A stretch of DNA of 64,000 nucleotides from Metallyticus violacea (GCA_030762175.1 CM060831.1:32067001-32131000), one strand, 5' to 3'. Counted from the first letter of the stretch, positions 12,980 to 24,482 are shown. Made by a program: numbers and translations. The notes: a model not told the origin generated them from the letters alone.

Positions 12980-15410
12980 TGTTTTAACACTAATAACCCA
13001 CTACCGCATTATTTTGTTTATTTTCTTCAAAGTAAAATGGTGCCAGGGCATCTAAAATCTTAGAATTTCAATGGAATATTTGCAGCAAAAAGAATTCAAC
13101 TGTTTACTCAAAATCCTTAATGTTCTTAAATAAAACATGAATGTCCCTGTCGAAGTTTATGTGACTCAATGCCACAGTGGGCTGGGATATTAGCGTTGGA
13201 ATGTAGATGATGGAATACAGAGATCAGTAATTAGGACATCGGTTCGTTATCTCCAGAATAGCAAGTAGACTGACAGCAAAGCCATGAACCTACATTTGAC
13301 AGTTTACGTGATTCAGTCCACGAAGTAGTTCACATGCGAACAAGGCCGTTTATTCAACATCGAGATCCCTGCACTGCCTTCCATCTCATCGATGAGAACA
13401 TAAAAACTTTAATCTTGTTGTAAAGAGGAGATGTGTGGACTTGGAAAAAAACATTGTGGAGTTGGCTAAACTGAAAAGATGATGAACAACCGTTTGGAAA
13501 CCGTGACATAATAGTATATTTTCAAAATTGTCTTCCATTTTGGAATAATTTTCCATCGTTCTAAGTGTCCTGTAGCAATCTTTACGATGTCAATGCTCCT
13601 TTTACTTTTTTTGACCTTTTGAGTTGCTCTTTTACGAGTCCAAATATAGTCATTAAGTTGAACGAATCCTCGACGTAGAGAGAATTGGCAAGAAACTATT
13701 AGCACAACTTAGCCGTACTCAGTATATGGAACCCTATCTTGAACACAGTGAAGTATCGCCAAATGAATGTAATGTTTTCAGCACTATCACCAGTAATGAG
13801 TTTGACACTAAATTCTCTGACAAAAGGCTTCGACAAGTTCATCACTACACCAGTTCATTTCATTTTCTTTTCCGTATTCATTATGAATCTCTTTTCTCAC
13901 TTCTTTGTGGCACATTGTGACATACTAGTAGATTCCTTTTAATTTTAGGAACCTCCCTTATTTGTCAAAAAATGGGATTTATTGATCATGTTCAGACAGC
14001 GATTGACCATTTTCAGATAAACTCTTACACTTCAGTTAATTGTATAGGGGTTTTTACTGTTAATAGGAATGCCTGTGAAACAAACTAATTTGACCAGGAG
14101 TGTAAATTGACACTGCGCCCCAGCAGAGAATATTGGTGATGTATACTGGATTCTACGGCACAGTTTAAAAAGTATTTCAACCGTCCAAAAATATGACATT
14201 TTGTTAGCATTTACAAAACATTATGCTACATATGATAGTACACGTATTCAGTTGTTACCAAGTTCCTTTTTGTTTATCTATGGAGGGAGAGAGAGAGAGA
14301 TGATGTGCCCTATGCATATCTCCAAATGTCTTTCTATTAGTCTTTATTAAACGGCTTTTCCCCCTTAATATTGAAGTAGTGCAGGTTTATCAACACTCAT
14401 TCTCATCTTCAGAATGTATAGCGAACTGCTGTGTGCAGACAGCACGGGAGCTTCTATTTTTGGGAAGAAAAAACCTGTTGTGATACGGCGATACACCATG
14501 ACGAACATTTGAGCCAGAGCAAGTGAAGCCATGGCAAGCAGGAAAAAACAAAACAAGTGAAGAATATCCTGAGACGCAGTGAGGTAACTGACCGCGAGTC
14601 ACTGGCCTACCAAGCACAACATTGAAAGTGAAAGCCCTTGGCTGATCCCAGTTTCTGAATTTGGAACAAAATAAACAAGGCCCAATACTTAATGTTTCGC
14701 TGCAATTGCTATTCAGTCCCTCACCCCCCCCCTTTAAATGCAAATTTACGCATTATGAAATCTCTTTTGCAGAGTAAATTTTACTCATTTTTCTCTTAAG
14801 AGATTCCTTTCATTAACGAAGTGCCATGTTATAAGTTTATTCACCTAAGCTATACGATTCTTTGATTAATTTTATTTTTTTCAAGGATATGTTTGCCAGC
14901 CCAATGCCTTAATCGGCAATCTAGAGAACCAGAATTTTCTGAATGCTTCAAAATGCACGCCTACTTAAATATGCTGGAAAATGGCACAAGGTGTAATTTA
15001 TTTCAGCAACAAAATGCGAAATTAATTTCGATTTAATGTCTATGTTGATTAAATTTACAGTTGAAATCAAGTCTTTGGCCCAATTCTTTCTTTTCAGGGA
15101 AGAGACCTTTTAGTTTCACTCCCACGTCAAGGCAGCTGGACGCCTAGAAACAAGGTCTTTACTTCAACAAAGCAAACCTGCAAAAATCTATGGGTGAGGC
15201 ATATGACTTCAAACTTTTGAGGAATCCATATAACCAAGGTATCTCATTTAATTTTCATTTCTTAAAATATGGGAGGATTAGCAAACCGTTCTTTTCAATT
15301 ATTAGGAAATTTTCTAAACAGTTGCTTCCCAAATAGGAGGAAATTCCTTCTTTTTAGTTCTGAAAATCTGCATCTTTCTTCCAATAATATGAAATGAAAG
15401 AGATATTCTT

Positions 15411-15450
15411 CCCCCCCCCCCTTCCTTTTTTTTTTTTTTTTTTTTTTTTA
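15411..15450. repeat. Poly-C / poly-T tract
   Basis: Eleven C residues, a short interruption, then more than twenty T residues. Possibly the A-tail of a minus-strand retroposon, but no body is recognisable beside it. Confidence 0.8.
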
Positions 15451-18226
15451 ATTTTCAATCAAGGACAATATTCAGCGAAATCTTTCCATTCATTTACATG
15501 TCGTATAGCAAATGAACAATTAAGGTGCATACTCAACATCAAAGCAGCAAAAGAAATAACATGTGTTCACCCTATCAGATCCATTCCGGTCTTTTGAAAT
15601 ATTAGCACTCCTTTCCAACTGATTGCTGCCACATTCTACAAGCTTTTCCGTTTTCTTTCCGGTTTGATATAGGTTAACAGACCGTTTTTACTACCAAATG
15701 AGATCCTAATTTTTTCCATCACTCTTCCTTTGGAACATAAGGCACGATGTCCTACTCACGTGAAATCCTAACAGAGTTTCGGCTCCAGTCCCACCCCTCT
15801 CCATTGCGAAGTAATATGTGTCATCTACTTTGAAAACCAATTCCGTTTCATTACCATAGCATCTGGTTAAAAGGCAATGACAATAAACGATGCATCGCCA
15901 ACTAATCTCGAATATTTTAGCTCCAAAATCTTCGTGCACTTCTGTTACACTATTTTGCAGAAGCAAACACATTATTCGGCAGTAATGTCTTCATCTGACA
16001 ACTTTGAATGCTTTCTTCGGGAAAAGCAAAATATCTTGAGTAAATCTTCAGTATCGCTATTCACAATGAAAGAATCGCACGTGTATAACCTGCAGTCATC
16101 TTGCTCAATGCAACGCGATTAGCAACGCTTTATGTCGACATAAACAATCCCGTTTTTAATGTTCATTAACCTTCAACAAAATGTTCATTTATTTATAACT
16201 GCTAACGCAATTCAAGATGGTATTTTGTGCTCAAGGTAGTTAATTATATAAAAGCAAAATACTGTAGTAAAGAATGGTAAAAAGAAAACGCTTGCCAAAT
16301 AGGACTTGGATGAAGAAACCAATGTATCTTCTTTATATAAAGCTTATCTTTCCAAGCAAAGCTTAACACACCGAAACGGTTACCATTATTAACACGAATT
16401 TGATGACGGCAGGTAAATGTGCCATCGAGTAAAATGATATTCTGATGACTTCAATGGAATCGTTTTCTTCTTATTTGATAAACATAAACTTTTTATTTGA
16501 ACTTTTTTTTTTCTTATTTACATACTTTTTTTTGTGTGTGAATAGCCTTCTATTGTTTCCAACAGTATTTCATCAAAACTTCCATGCATTAAGCAAGGCG
16601 AATTTAATAAAATATCAAACACTGTTTTAACTGGTTTTGCACTTATGCTGAAATATTTGCAGATCACTATTTAAATTCTGGTAATTGTTTCTAATGGATA
16701 TTTCAAATTTCGGGTATTTAAACGTTCGAGAAGTTGTAATATTGTTGTTTATGATCATTATTTGGGATCGTACCTTTTATGTTACTAGTAACTAGAGCCC
16801 TGCCTTTGGCCACTCTGGATACACGTTTAAGTGTCCTTCGTTTTGAACGGAAAGCACGGTGAGAGAAAGCAGTTCAAACTAAGAGTGAAGACGCCTCCCC
16901 TCTACTACCTGTACGGGAGCTGTATAATTGGGATGAATTGCCGCCAAGCAATACTCCACGCTCAGTTAAACTGTTGCGGGTTGATTGGAGCTTCTCGGTG
17001 TTCCAACACAAGGCTCTAGTGATGGAACATTTTCTATCATGGCGCGAAGCTGCATTAGTATCAACCAGGCATTGCAGCTGACCCAGAACTCTGCCTAGCA
17101 ATTTCTGTTATGCTGACGTTATTTACACTAACTCGTATTAGGCTTATGCTGATATCTTGTTTCGGAAGAAATTGTTCCATCTCTAGTTATAACTTGGGAA
17201 ATGAGCAATTTATTTTTATTGCTGTTTAATTATTATATATCTTGTTGCATACAGATTTCATAAATAATTTTTCAAAGTTAGTGTAAAAAAGTCGTGTTTT
17301 TAAATAACACTTCATTCTCTTTTATCGATCACTTAATTGGAGGGGACATTAAAAAAAACTTATGCTAAAGTATACTAAATAAAAGAAATGCATATTTATG
17401 GCAATTTATTATTTATGTACTCTAAGCATTTAGTTATTAGCGTATGCAAATAAAATGTGAGAGCAGTCACAATTTAAAGTATTAACCTTTAGTCTTCTAA
17501 TTCCTGACGTGGCTTCCTTGGTCCATTTATTGACAACCACCAAGTCTGTATTTATTAACTCTAAAAATGACCAACAATGTCCAGCTTTTATGTTTGCTTC
17601 GATGTATAGTAAAACTTTACTCCACACGCTACTTTAATTCATAACAGTCGTAGGTTTAGACATGTATAAATATATAACATGCTTTCAATTGTGGTATTCT
17701 GTGAAATGCTGCACATATTTTTAGTTACTTTAGAAACTCTTTCTCATATCTTAATTGCTGCTTTAGCTGTGTTTATTGCCACGCAAACGTTTCATCTATC
17801 AATGGTAAGTCAATGACAAAACAAAACACGAGAACCAATGCCTCTATTGATGTAGGAAAAGAAAGGGGGGGGGGAACTCAAATTATAATACAAAATTTTC
17901 TAACTTCGGTAACGCACACAGCTACAGCAGCGTGTATTAGAAGATTTAATGTTTTCATTCTCTACGGGGGAGGAAAGTTTGCTGTTCAATGTCCATTTTT
18001 ATTACAGGTAGTGGAAACTGGTGGTGTACAAGAAGAAATTATAAACTCGGAAAGCATTTCTTTTAAATTAAAGGAAGAAAGCGTTGCAGGTCTTGGTTTA
18101 GGAGTACGATTCCTGCCTGCCCTGCATTTGCCATTTTTGGGGGAAACCTGAAAAAAAAAAAAAAAAAAAAAAAAATCGTACCTTGCGGGAATCGAAACCC
18201 GGAACTCCCGCTAACGAGTCCATTCC

Positions 18227-18589
18227 TTAAGGGAAGTGGGTAAAAAATAATATTTTTGCTTTTTGTACCATTTTAATGTTTTGAATTTTCTGTTTATTTT
18301 GATATGAGTTTCATTAATGTTCCTTCAGTTAGAAGTATTTTAATGAATTTTAATTATGTTACTGCAGAAACACTTTTCTCCCATTTCGCGAGCACTTGAT
18401 CAGCTAACATTCTATATCTCAGGAACTATTTGCTCTAGAAGGCCGTGGTTTGCATTGAATGATAGAAATAATTTGTATTTCATAAATTGGCAGGATTTGT
18501 TTCCATGACATCATCCTTTGTTATTTTACAATGTTGCAGGGCTTAAGCTGCTGTTGTCTCTCAAAAAGATAGTTTTTTGTAAAAAAAAA

Positions 18590-18621
<32 letters not shown>

Positions 18622-18823
18622 AAAAAGAAAAAAAAGAAAAAAAAAAGGGCTGAAACTATTGAAAAACTACATTTTTTAAATAAGTTTCCCATTTTTTTTA
18701 AAATGTGTATACGCCATCGTTTTGAAACTTTTACCACTTATTCATAATATTATTGTGATGATGTGGATCTACTACGATAGAGCTAGGACAAAATGTGACA
18801 ATGTATAAAAACAAAATAGCGGG

Positions 18824-18882
<59 letters not shown>

Positions 18883-19077
18883 CTAGCAATTGAAAATAAT
18901 TTTTAATTTGCTTCAGAGTCATGGTATAGTAGTGAAAATAGATCAGCAAATTTCAATTATATGCAGCTGTGTGTTGCAAAGTTTTAATTTCATCAACTTT
19001 AATAGCCCTTGAGAAAATTGGAAATGAAGTTGGTAAATTTAACATTACAAGTACAGAACCTTTCATATTCCTCTTAA
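18227..19077 (+). mobile_element. TTAA-flanked non-autonomous DNA element, copy 2
   Basis: TTAA at 18227-18230 and TTAA at 19074-19077 form the target duplication. The left end is TTAAGGGAAGTGGG and the right end CCTTTCATATTCCTCTTAA. The interior aligns with copy 1 at 3081-3707 and is about 220 bp longer. The extra length comes from an expanded A-rich tract (about 18582-18646) and an extra block with a TA microsatellite (about 18740-18890). No transposase is encoded. Confidence 0.82.
18826..18878. repeat. (TA)n microsatellite
   Basis: About 26 uninterrupted TA units inside the second TTAA element. It is absent from the first copy, so it arose after insertion. Confidence 0.95.
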
Positions 19078-19093
19078 CGACCTCGATCACCAA

Positions 19094-19910
19094 GAAGTTC
19101 CGCCATTGTGCCAAATAAGTGTGGTTTAAATTATCCATAGAGATTCCGGAACAGGTCGCAAGCTGAGAATAAACATTCCGTTCATTTAAAACCAAAGCAT
19201 TTCCTCACTAGGACAGAATCTCAGATTATTTCATTAATCCATATATTTTCTGGTTTCCCTATCTTTGTATTGTCATTTACTTTCTAAGGGTTTCAAGAAT
19301 GAACTATGCAAAAATCATTAGCAAAGATTCGCATATGAACGTTTATATTATTTATGCTCATATATAGGTTTTCACAACTATTTCCATTTTTTTTTTACGG
19401 GCAAAGCTTACAGCACATCACACTGCTGCGAAACATAAAGTATACGCGGTAACTATTATAACATTATTGTCGCAGCTCTTACGTGTGCGTCCTCGTGGCG
19501 CGAGGCTATCTCTCTTGGCGAAGCATTTCCTCGAGTTGCATTACGCAACTCGTGGGCCAGACGTTTTTGATCAAGCCGCCGTTAGGGGTGGGGGAAGCCT
19601 TGAAGTTTAATGTAGTGTCTCAACGAAGCCCCAGTATCTATGGTTTGCACTAAAATAAGAGTATGTAGGTCACTATCCGGTGCGGACCGCCCAACTGCGC
19701 AGTGCTCTGCATATTCTCGAGCGTATACGGCAAGTGGTATTTCAAACCTGGAGTTCGCTAATTCTTTACACTCTCACTTTATTTACTCTTTTGGAGCTTG
19801 CCAAGAAGTGCTAATTGGTGTTATTCTTCTATACATGGATTTGCAACAATGAGCATTATAGCAATAATAAGCAAACAAACGAGAACCAGTCCATACTTTT
19901 CCCTATGATT
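19094..19910. other. Noncoding DNA with a GC-rich hairpin
   Basis: A perfect 8-bp stem, CGAGTTGC-ATTAC-GCAACTCG (19532-19552), lies in a CpG-bearing block at about 19470-19600. It is not a histone 3' stem-loop. Function unknown. Confidence 0.4.
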
Positions 19911-20145
19911 CATGAACCCGGCCTGAACCGATGGATTTTTCCGGGCGTAAAAATCCTACGTATGGCTTTCTTCGGAGGGAAGTAAAGCCGTGGGTTCGGT
20001 GTCGTACATTTACGGCACGAAAAAGAACTTCAAGCCTGAAAGAGAGGCCTCTGAGCAAAATTTGTCGGCCGTTTCACGCCCTGAGTTGAATGGGACACTG
20101 ATGACCTGAGCTGTTAAAGAGTGTAAATAAAATAATCAATCAAAT
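19911..20145 (+). mobile_element. 5'-truncated SINE, family B, with 9-bp target duplication
   Basis: The body reads through TTTTTCCGGGCGTAAAAATCC, ACGGCACGAAAAAGAAC and CGGCCGTTTCACGCCC to GTGTAAATAAA, the plus-orientation consensus of family B, and lacks the tRNA-like head. CCTATGATT occurs on both sides (19902-19910 and 20146-20154), giving a clean 9-bp target-site duplication and fixing the ends. Confidence 0.88.
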
Positions 20146-20264
20146 CCTATGATTGATTGTTACGATGTTCATGCTGTGTGATGTTTCAGAAGAGTAAACA
20201 CTATTTTTTTTTCTGGTCACGCCATTTTTTGCTAACGTCAAACGTGGTACATAATACACCGTGT

Positions 20265-21153
20265 TCAAAATTGAATATAGAGCAATGGTTAAATTTTAAC
20301 TAAGGCTGAGCTTTTACTCAGCGAGCGATATTCAACAATGCCATAATATATGTATGGGGAAGATTCCCCATCATATTTGATTGTTAAGGAATGGTCAAAA
20401 ACATTTCATTTGGACAGAAAGAGTCTTAAAGATGACCCACGTTGAGGCTAAGCCGATGGGCGTATTGACACAAATGTCTGAAGACTAAGAAATGGCTGAA
20501 GCTGTGGGCTTTTGAAAACAACTTTGCAGCACATCCTTCATCATTTGCATATGCATAAGGCTAGTAGAAGATGGATGGCCGGAATTCTTCCAGCAGTTCA
20601 AATGCAAGTCCGCTGGAATGTTGTCAGAAGTTTTCGAACCTTTGCTGCAGTAACAAGAGGGCTATATTGGAATCCATCGTCAAAGGGAATGGCCGAAAAA
20701 GGGAGAAGCACCCTCTAGAAAGGCTAAGGTTACATAGTCCACGAAGATCATAGCTATTTTTGGGACAGCAGAGAAATTCTGATGATAAACTTCTAAGAAA
20801 GGAAGACAACGATGACTGGGAAGTATCATGCAGAGTTCCACACAGCTGCTAATGAACACTTGAGGCTTCCAGAAGCTGAATCGTCCACTGTATGGCCCAG
20901 ACCTTTGACCTCAGCGACTATTGCCTGTTTTTAAAAATGAAATCTGATATTCGAGGGCAGAGATTAATTAACTATAGAGTTGAATACACTATTTTGCAGC
21001 ATTTCGCAGACAAAGCGTCGGACTATTCTTTCAGGATTGAAAAGTTAATCCAGAGATGTGAGAAATGCGTTGAAGGGAGATTACGTTGAAAAATGACACT
21101 AATTTTATTCATCTGATATGATCAAGCCTGCAACTTATGAACCGCACCTCATA
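20265..21153 (+). pseudogene. Decayed mariner-family transposase and 3' terminal repeat
   Basis: Translated fragments in several frames match a mariner transposase in order. An N-terminal piece near 20370-20440 reads YLIVKEWSKTF...RKSLKDDPR, matching the helix-turn-helix exit and linker. A C-terminal piece at 20990-21088 reads HFADKASDYSF...EKLIQRCEKCVE. The right end, GCAACTTATGAACCGCACCTCATA (21130-21153), is a diverged version of the terminal repeats of the element at 33.9 kb. Numerous stops and missing catalytic blocks show it is long dead. The left end is not resolved. Confidence 0.72.
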
Positions 21154-21387
21154 CATATATTTTCTAATTGACATAACATTGTTTTTACCTGTGCTTACTG
21201 ACCTGCCATTTTTCAGGAAATTCTGCATTTAATAATGAAAAAGGGTCAGAGCAAAGTGTGAAACGATTTAAACACTTTTTGATGTTTTAAACAAAAACAG
21301 CCCCCCCCCTCCCAAGGCGTTAACAATGGCGGAAGTGTAGTTTAACAAGGTAGCAGTTGCTGTTGCAGTTGGGACGCTACTGGACAA

Positions 21388-21666
21388 ATGCCTGACAGGA
21401 ACCTTGACACGGCCTTGGTCGCGGCTGCTTCTGCGTTTTGTGTTCCCGACGCTTCAAGAGCATTGAAAACAATGGTCTCAAGAGCTAGGCGGTCAAAAGC
21501 CCATGTTTCCCACGAAGGCCAATTGAATCAGAGACGGAGAAACACGTGTTGCAATTGCAGAAACCGGTTAAGTGTATCAAGGGCCGATGCAAAGCGTTTC
21601 AACCTTGCCAGCGGTCACTTCAAACACAGCCGTGATGTGGAAAACTGGGTCTTGGCATCCAAGTAG
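21388..21666 (+). other. Unassigned 92-codon open frame in a GC-richer block
   Basis: The frame starts MPDRNLDTALVAAASAF, runs through RRNTCCNCRNRLSVSR and ends WVLASK. It is more GC-rich than its surroundings and has alanine-rich and basic stretches. I do not recognise a family. It has no obvious donor or acceptor and lies just downstream of a mariner relic, so it may be transposon-derived, part of an unknown repeat, or chance. Low expectation of a real gene. Confidence 0.2.
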
Positions 21667-21988
21667 GGCGTAACATTTATCGATTTTATTTGGCTTTACC
21701 AAGTTCTTTGAACCAAAGCTCGTTTGTTTTCCTAGTTCGCTCCCCTTATTGCTGGGGAAGTGTCATTTATAGCACATTTCAACCACGGCATTTGTATTAT
21801 GAAACTGTCCCGAGATTCTATATCGTTTAACGGATGGTATGTACGTAAGGAATGAAATACTATTTTGGGTCAAATGAGTTCGCTATACTTGAGCACCCTA
21901 ATGGCTTGCATTCGGGGCGAGCAAATGGCAAGAAATATTAAAATCACGTTCCTCATACAGGTAGATATTGCAGGTTATGGAATGATTT

Positions 21989-22034
21989 ATTATGTTAGAT
22001 CGTCGTATCTTATTTAACGACGATCTAACATAAT
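21989..22034. repeat. Perfect 18-bp inverted repeat (hairpin)
   Basis: The arms at 21989-22006 and 22017-22034 (ATTATGTTAGATCGTCGT and its exact complement) flank a 10-nt loop, ATCTTATTTA. The right arm corresponds to the outer end of the adjoining SINE family B copy; the left arm is an extra inverted copy. Confidence 0.93.
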
Positions 22035-22251
22035 TTGGCTATTAGCGTCTCATTCAATTCAGGGCGTGAAACGGCCGACAAATTTAGCTCAGAAGCCTCT
22101 GCTTTCAGGAGTTTTCTTTCTTTTACGTGCCGTAAATCTACGACACGAGACTCGCGCTTCCAAAGGTTTTTACTGCCGAAAAAAATCCAATGAACTCGCG
22201 ATCTTGGGGTTACGAAGCAAGTAGATTGCTTACTAGACCACCATAATCGAC
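22017..22251 (-). mobile_element. SINE family B copy (first of an adjoining pair)
   Basis: On the minus strand this has a tRNA-like head (GGTCTAGTAAGCAATCTAC), the body block ACGGCACGTAAAAGAAAG and GGCCGTTTCACGCCCTGAAT at the 3' side. Its distal end forms one arm of the hairpin at 21989-22034. The spurious 88-codon minus-strand frame here is explained by this repeat. Confidence 0.82.
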
Positions 22252-22476
22252 GTTCAGGGCGTGAAACAGCCCATACAGCCTCTTCTTTCATCTATGGGTG
22301 TTTTACATGCCATAAATCTAAGACGCAGGATCTAATGACTTTACATAACCTTTTGAAGGAAACCGTACCTAGGATTTTGCGATCTAATACTCCATCGATC
22401 CTGGCCCGATTTGAACCAGCGACCTTGGGTCTACGAAGCAAGTATGTATAGTTAGCATTACGTCACCAGGACCGAC
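22252..22476 (-). mobile_element. SINE family B copy (second of an adjoining pair)
   Basis: Starting immediately beside the previous copy and in the same orientation, this one has the head GGTGACGTAATGCTAAC, the block AAGATCGC-like around the B box (GGTCGCTGGTTCAAATC) and the body ending GGGCTGTTTCACGCCCTGAA. It lacks the outermost 3' part. Direct adjacency suggests insertion of one copy into the tail of the other, or tandem duplication. Confidence 0.8.
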
Positions 22477-24295
22477 ATGGAACAAATTACGATGCTGGGA
22501 CTAAAAGAGATACTTTTCTTGAAATTCTGCGGCAATTAATAAACTGAAATCATTTACATGCTCAAAACTAGTAAATATACATATAGAAGAAAATGTCCTG
22601 TAACTTAAGACGCATTTCAGTCAATTATTTCTCCTGATACAAATAGTAAAAATGTATCTACACGATTAATTAGCTCCTTATAACAGAAATGTTGCACACA
22701 CTTGGGCCCCACACATACATTAATTATAGCAAATAAAGTTATTTGTATGAAATATAGTGTCTCCCATTAATTTAACAGTAAAACCATCTTCTTGTTAACT
22801 TATGTCAATATCATTCAATGTTATATGTCCTTATCTATAGAGATTTTATTTCTCAATGTAGAAATGCACAAGAAATGCGATTTAGATTTTGATACTGGAA
22901 CTCATTCACTATATTAGATTTTAAATGCATTAAAGCTTGTAAGTTATAAAATATATATCACATAATGGGCACATACAAGAGATTACAGGTCACTGCTTTA
23001 GGAGATTACAATACGTATGATAGGATGCTTCCCTAAGTCTTAGGTCATGAACCACTGAAATGTCATACTTCTAGAGGGGCAGTAAATAAAAAATCATAAA
23101 CACAACACATTTTGCAACTGGTGCCAAGAAACATCTAAGCTAAAATGTTGCAGAGTCAAAAATGTGTACAGTAGCCCTCGATTTGCGCCGAAGATGCACT
23201 TACCGAACTGCTCTGTTGGTTATGAGTCTCGCGCTACTCAGTGTCGTTTAATATGGGAAAGAAACAAACATGAGTTTAATCTTAGAGCAAAGTATACACT
23301 CGGCTTAATATTCCATTCAATTTCACGAATGTTTGATTCCTGTGCCCGCAGAGAGTTTGCTCGTGCTGTCACACGAGATGAGATGGGGATGATGAAGCAA
23401 CGGCGAATGAGGGGCAAAGGAAATCAGAGTTTCGGCGAAAACCTGCTCATGTGCCATCAAACATCGTGTCGAAAATATTGCCGAAAAAATTGCGGGAGGT
23501 GGGGTTGGTAGTGCCGGTAAAGATAAGTTACTAGACAATGTGTAAGGTAAGGAAACTTTTTAAAGATAAAAGTATTAACATGAGTGCTTTCGAAGAGGAT
23601 TTTTACTAACGGATTTTACTCTTTTCCAGCATGCGCCTCTGGATTAAGTTCACATGTTTACAAATGTACTTAAGAACATTAATAGTCCCGTAAATTTTGA
23701 GAATCTGCGAATGTCATTGCTTCTATATTGCAATATTAAATAAGATACATTCACAGCTTTTAATTTTTCTGAGCATTTAAATTTACATTTTAATGAGATT
23801 GGTAGGAAAATTACTTTTTAAACATGCTTCATTGTTACTGACATTAAGTCAAAAATAACATCTTTAAGTATATTAGGAACAGTTTTTTCTTTCGAATTTT
23901 ACGTCATTTGTTCAGATATTTACGGTCATTTTAGGTTATTTCTCATTGATTTTTCGGTCATTCACTTTCAAGTCCTTATTATTGAATAGAAAATATATAC
24001 ATTAAAAATGAATATGTGATGCTATGAAAAGACTGCCTAATATCTGCAAACTTTCAAGTAGCAGAATTTTATTTCTGTTTTACCCCTCTCCAACTCTTCG
24101 TTATCTGCTTTGCCACCGTCACTCTGTCAAGAGCAACTTGTTGAGTCCTACAAATGACGACGAACGTTGTAAACGGGGTCAATACGTTAAATATAATAAA
24201 ATGGATAATGCTAACTCTCTCTCTTTCTGAATATCGAGCATTGGCTGTATTCAGCGTTCATATCTTTTACTTTCTATCCCTGTTAAAAGTTTTGG
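22477..24295. other. Noncoding DNA downstream of the AP-4 exon
   Basis: This is the start of the downstream AP-4 intron. A 115-codon plus-strand frame at 23164-23511 has no recognisable family. Confidence 0.5.
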
Positions 24296-24301
24296 AGTTA
24301 C
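24296..24301 (-). other. Splice donor of the AP-4 exon
   Basis: Read on the minus strand, the exon ends in CAG CAAG-type sequence directly before GTAACT, a close match to the AAG|GTAAGT donor consensus. The position, after the lysine of GEKLSK at the loop/helix 2 boundary, is where AP-4 genes are known to be interrupted. Confidence 0.88.
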
Positions 24302-24467
24302 CTTGCTGAGCTTCTCGCCCTCGTGGTGGGGTAGGAGTGTACGGAGCGACTGGAAGCCCGCGTTGATGCTCTGCATGCGGCGTCGCTCGTTCGAGTTGGC
24401 GATCTCCCGCCGAATCCGCTTCTCCTGTTCCATGTGGCTGGTCGGGGAGGCCGCCCGGTCACTCAAC
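24302..24467 (-). CDS. crp: Internal exon of the bHLH factor AP-4 (cropped/TFAP4 orthologue)
   Basis: This exon encodes 55 complete codons, preceded by one base that completes a split codon. It starts LSDRAASP and continues through MEQEKRIRRE and NERRRMQSINAGFQSL to HHEGEKLSK. The basic region carries the NxERRR motif that contacts the E-box, followed by helix 1 (MQSINAGFQSLRTLL) and the loop (PHHEGE), and the exon stops at the start of helix 2. AP-4 is a nuclear bHLH-leucine-zipper factor that homodimerises and binds CAGCTG E-boxes. In Drosophila cropped acts in cell growth and tracheal development (family knowledge). The reading frame stops soon after the donor, as expected for an intron. 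The helix 2 continuation (AAILQQT-like) was not found at lower coordinates, nor an upstream exon at higher ones. The identification rests on near-exact agreement with the family; the 5' edge is less certain than the 3' edge. Confidence 0.93.
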
Positions 24468-24482
24468 CTGCACATGTGCCAC
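24468..24482 (-). other. Probable splice acceptor of the AP-4 exon
   Basis: On the minus strand, CACATGTGCAG precedes GTTGAGTGACC, giving a CAG| acceptor behind a T-rich stretch (TTATTTACTTTATTGG). A second AG, six bases further into the exon (exon would then begin at 24461), keeps the same reading frame and would remove two codons. I prefer the CAG site because animal acceptors favour C at position -3. Confidence 0.65.

Larger units (their letters stand above)
10623..17995. other. Long AT-rich noncoding stretch
   Basis: Apart from the duplication at 12.8 kb and simple repeats listed separately (plus a GA run at about 14288-14301), I see only short chance frames. It lies on the 3' side of the AP-4 exon and is probably intron or downstream flank. 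Confidence 0.5.
17996..19093 (-). mobile_element. SINE family A copy split by a TTAA element
   Basis: The 3' part and B box of the SINE (minus strand) lie at about 17996-18226, including GGGTTTCGATTCCCGC and ACTCGTTAGCGGG. The A-box end (GGTGATCGAGGTCG) lies at 19078-19093. Between them sits the TTAA element of 18227-19077. Removing the insert and one TTAA restores the GGTCGTTAAGG junction seen uninterrupted in the SINE at 3708-3979. The SINE therefore predates the insertion. A poly-A run (18152-18175) has expanded inside it. Confidence 0.82.

Noticed and set aside
14390..14743. 117-codon minus-strand frame
   Set aside because: No family recognised; serine- and cysteine-rich chance composition, with no splice context.
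17813..18151. 112-codon plus-strand frame
   Set aside because: It runs antisense into a SINE family A copy and ends at the poly-A run; a chance frame.
19532..19552. Histone-type 3' stem-loop
   Set aside because: The stem and loop sequences do not match the histone consensus, and no histone gene is nearby.
23164..23511. 115-codon plus-strand frame near the AP-4 exon
   Set aside because: No family recognised, and it is on the opposite strand within the presumed intron.
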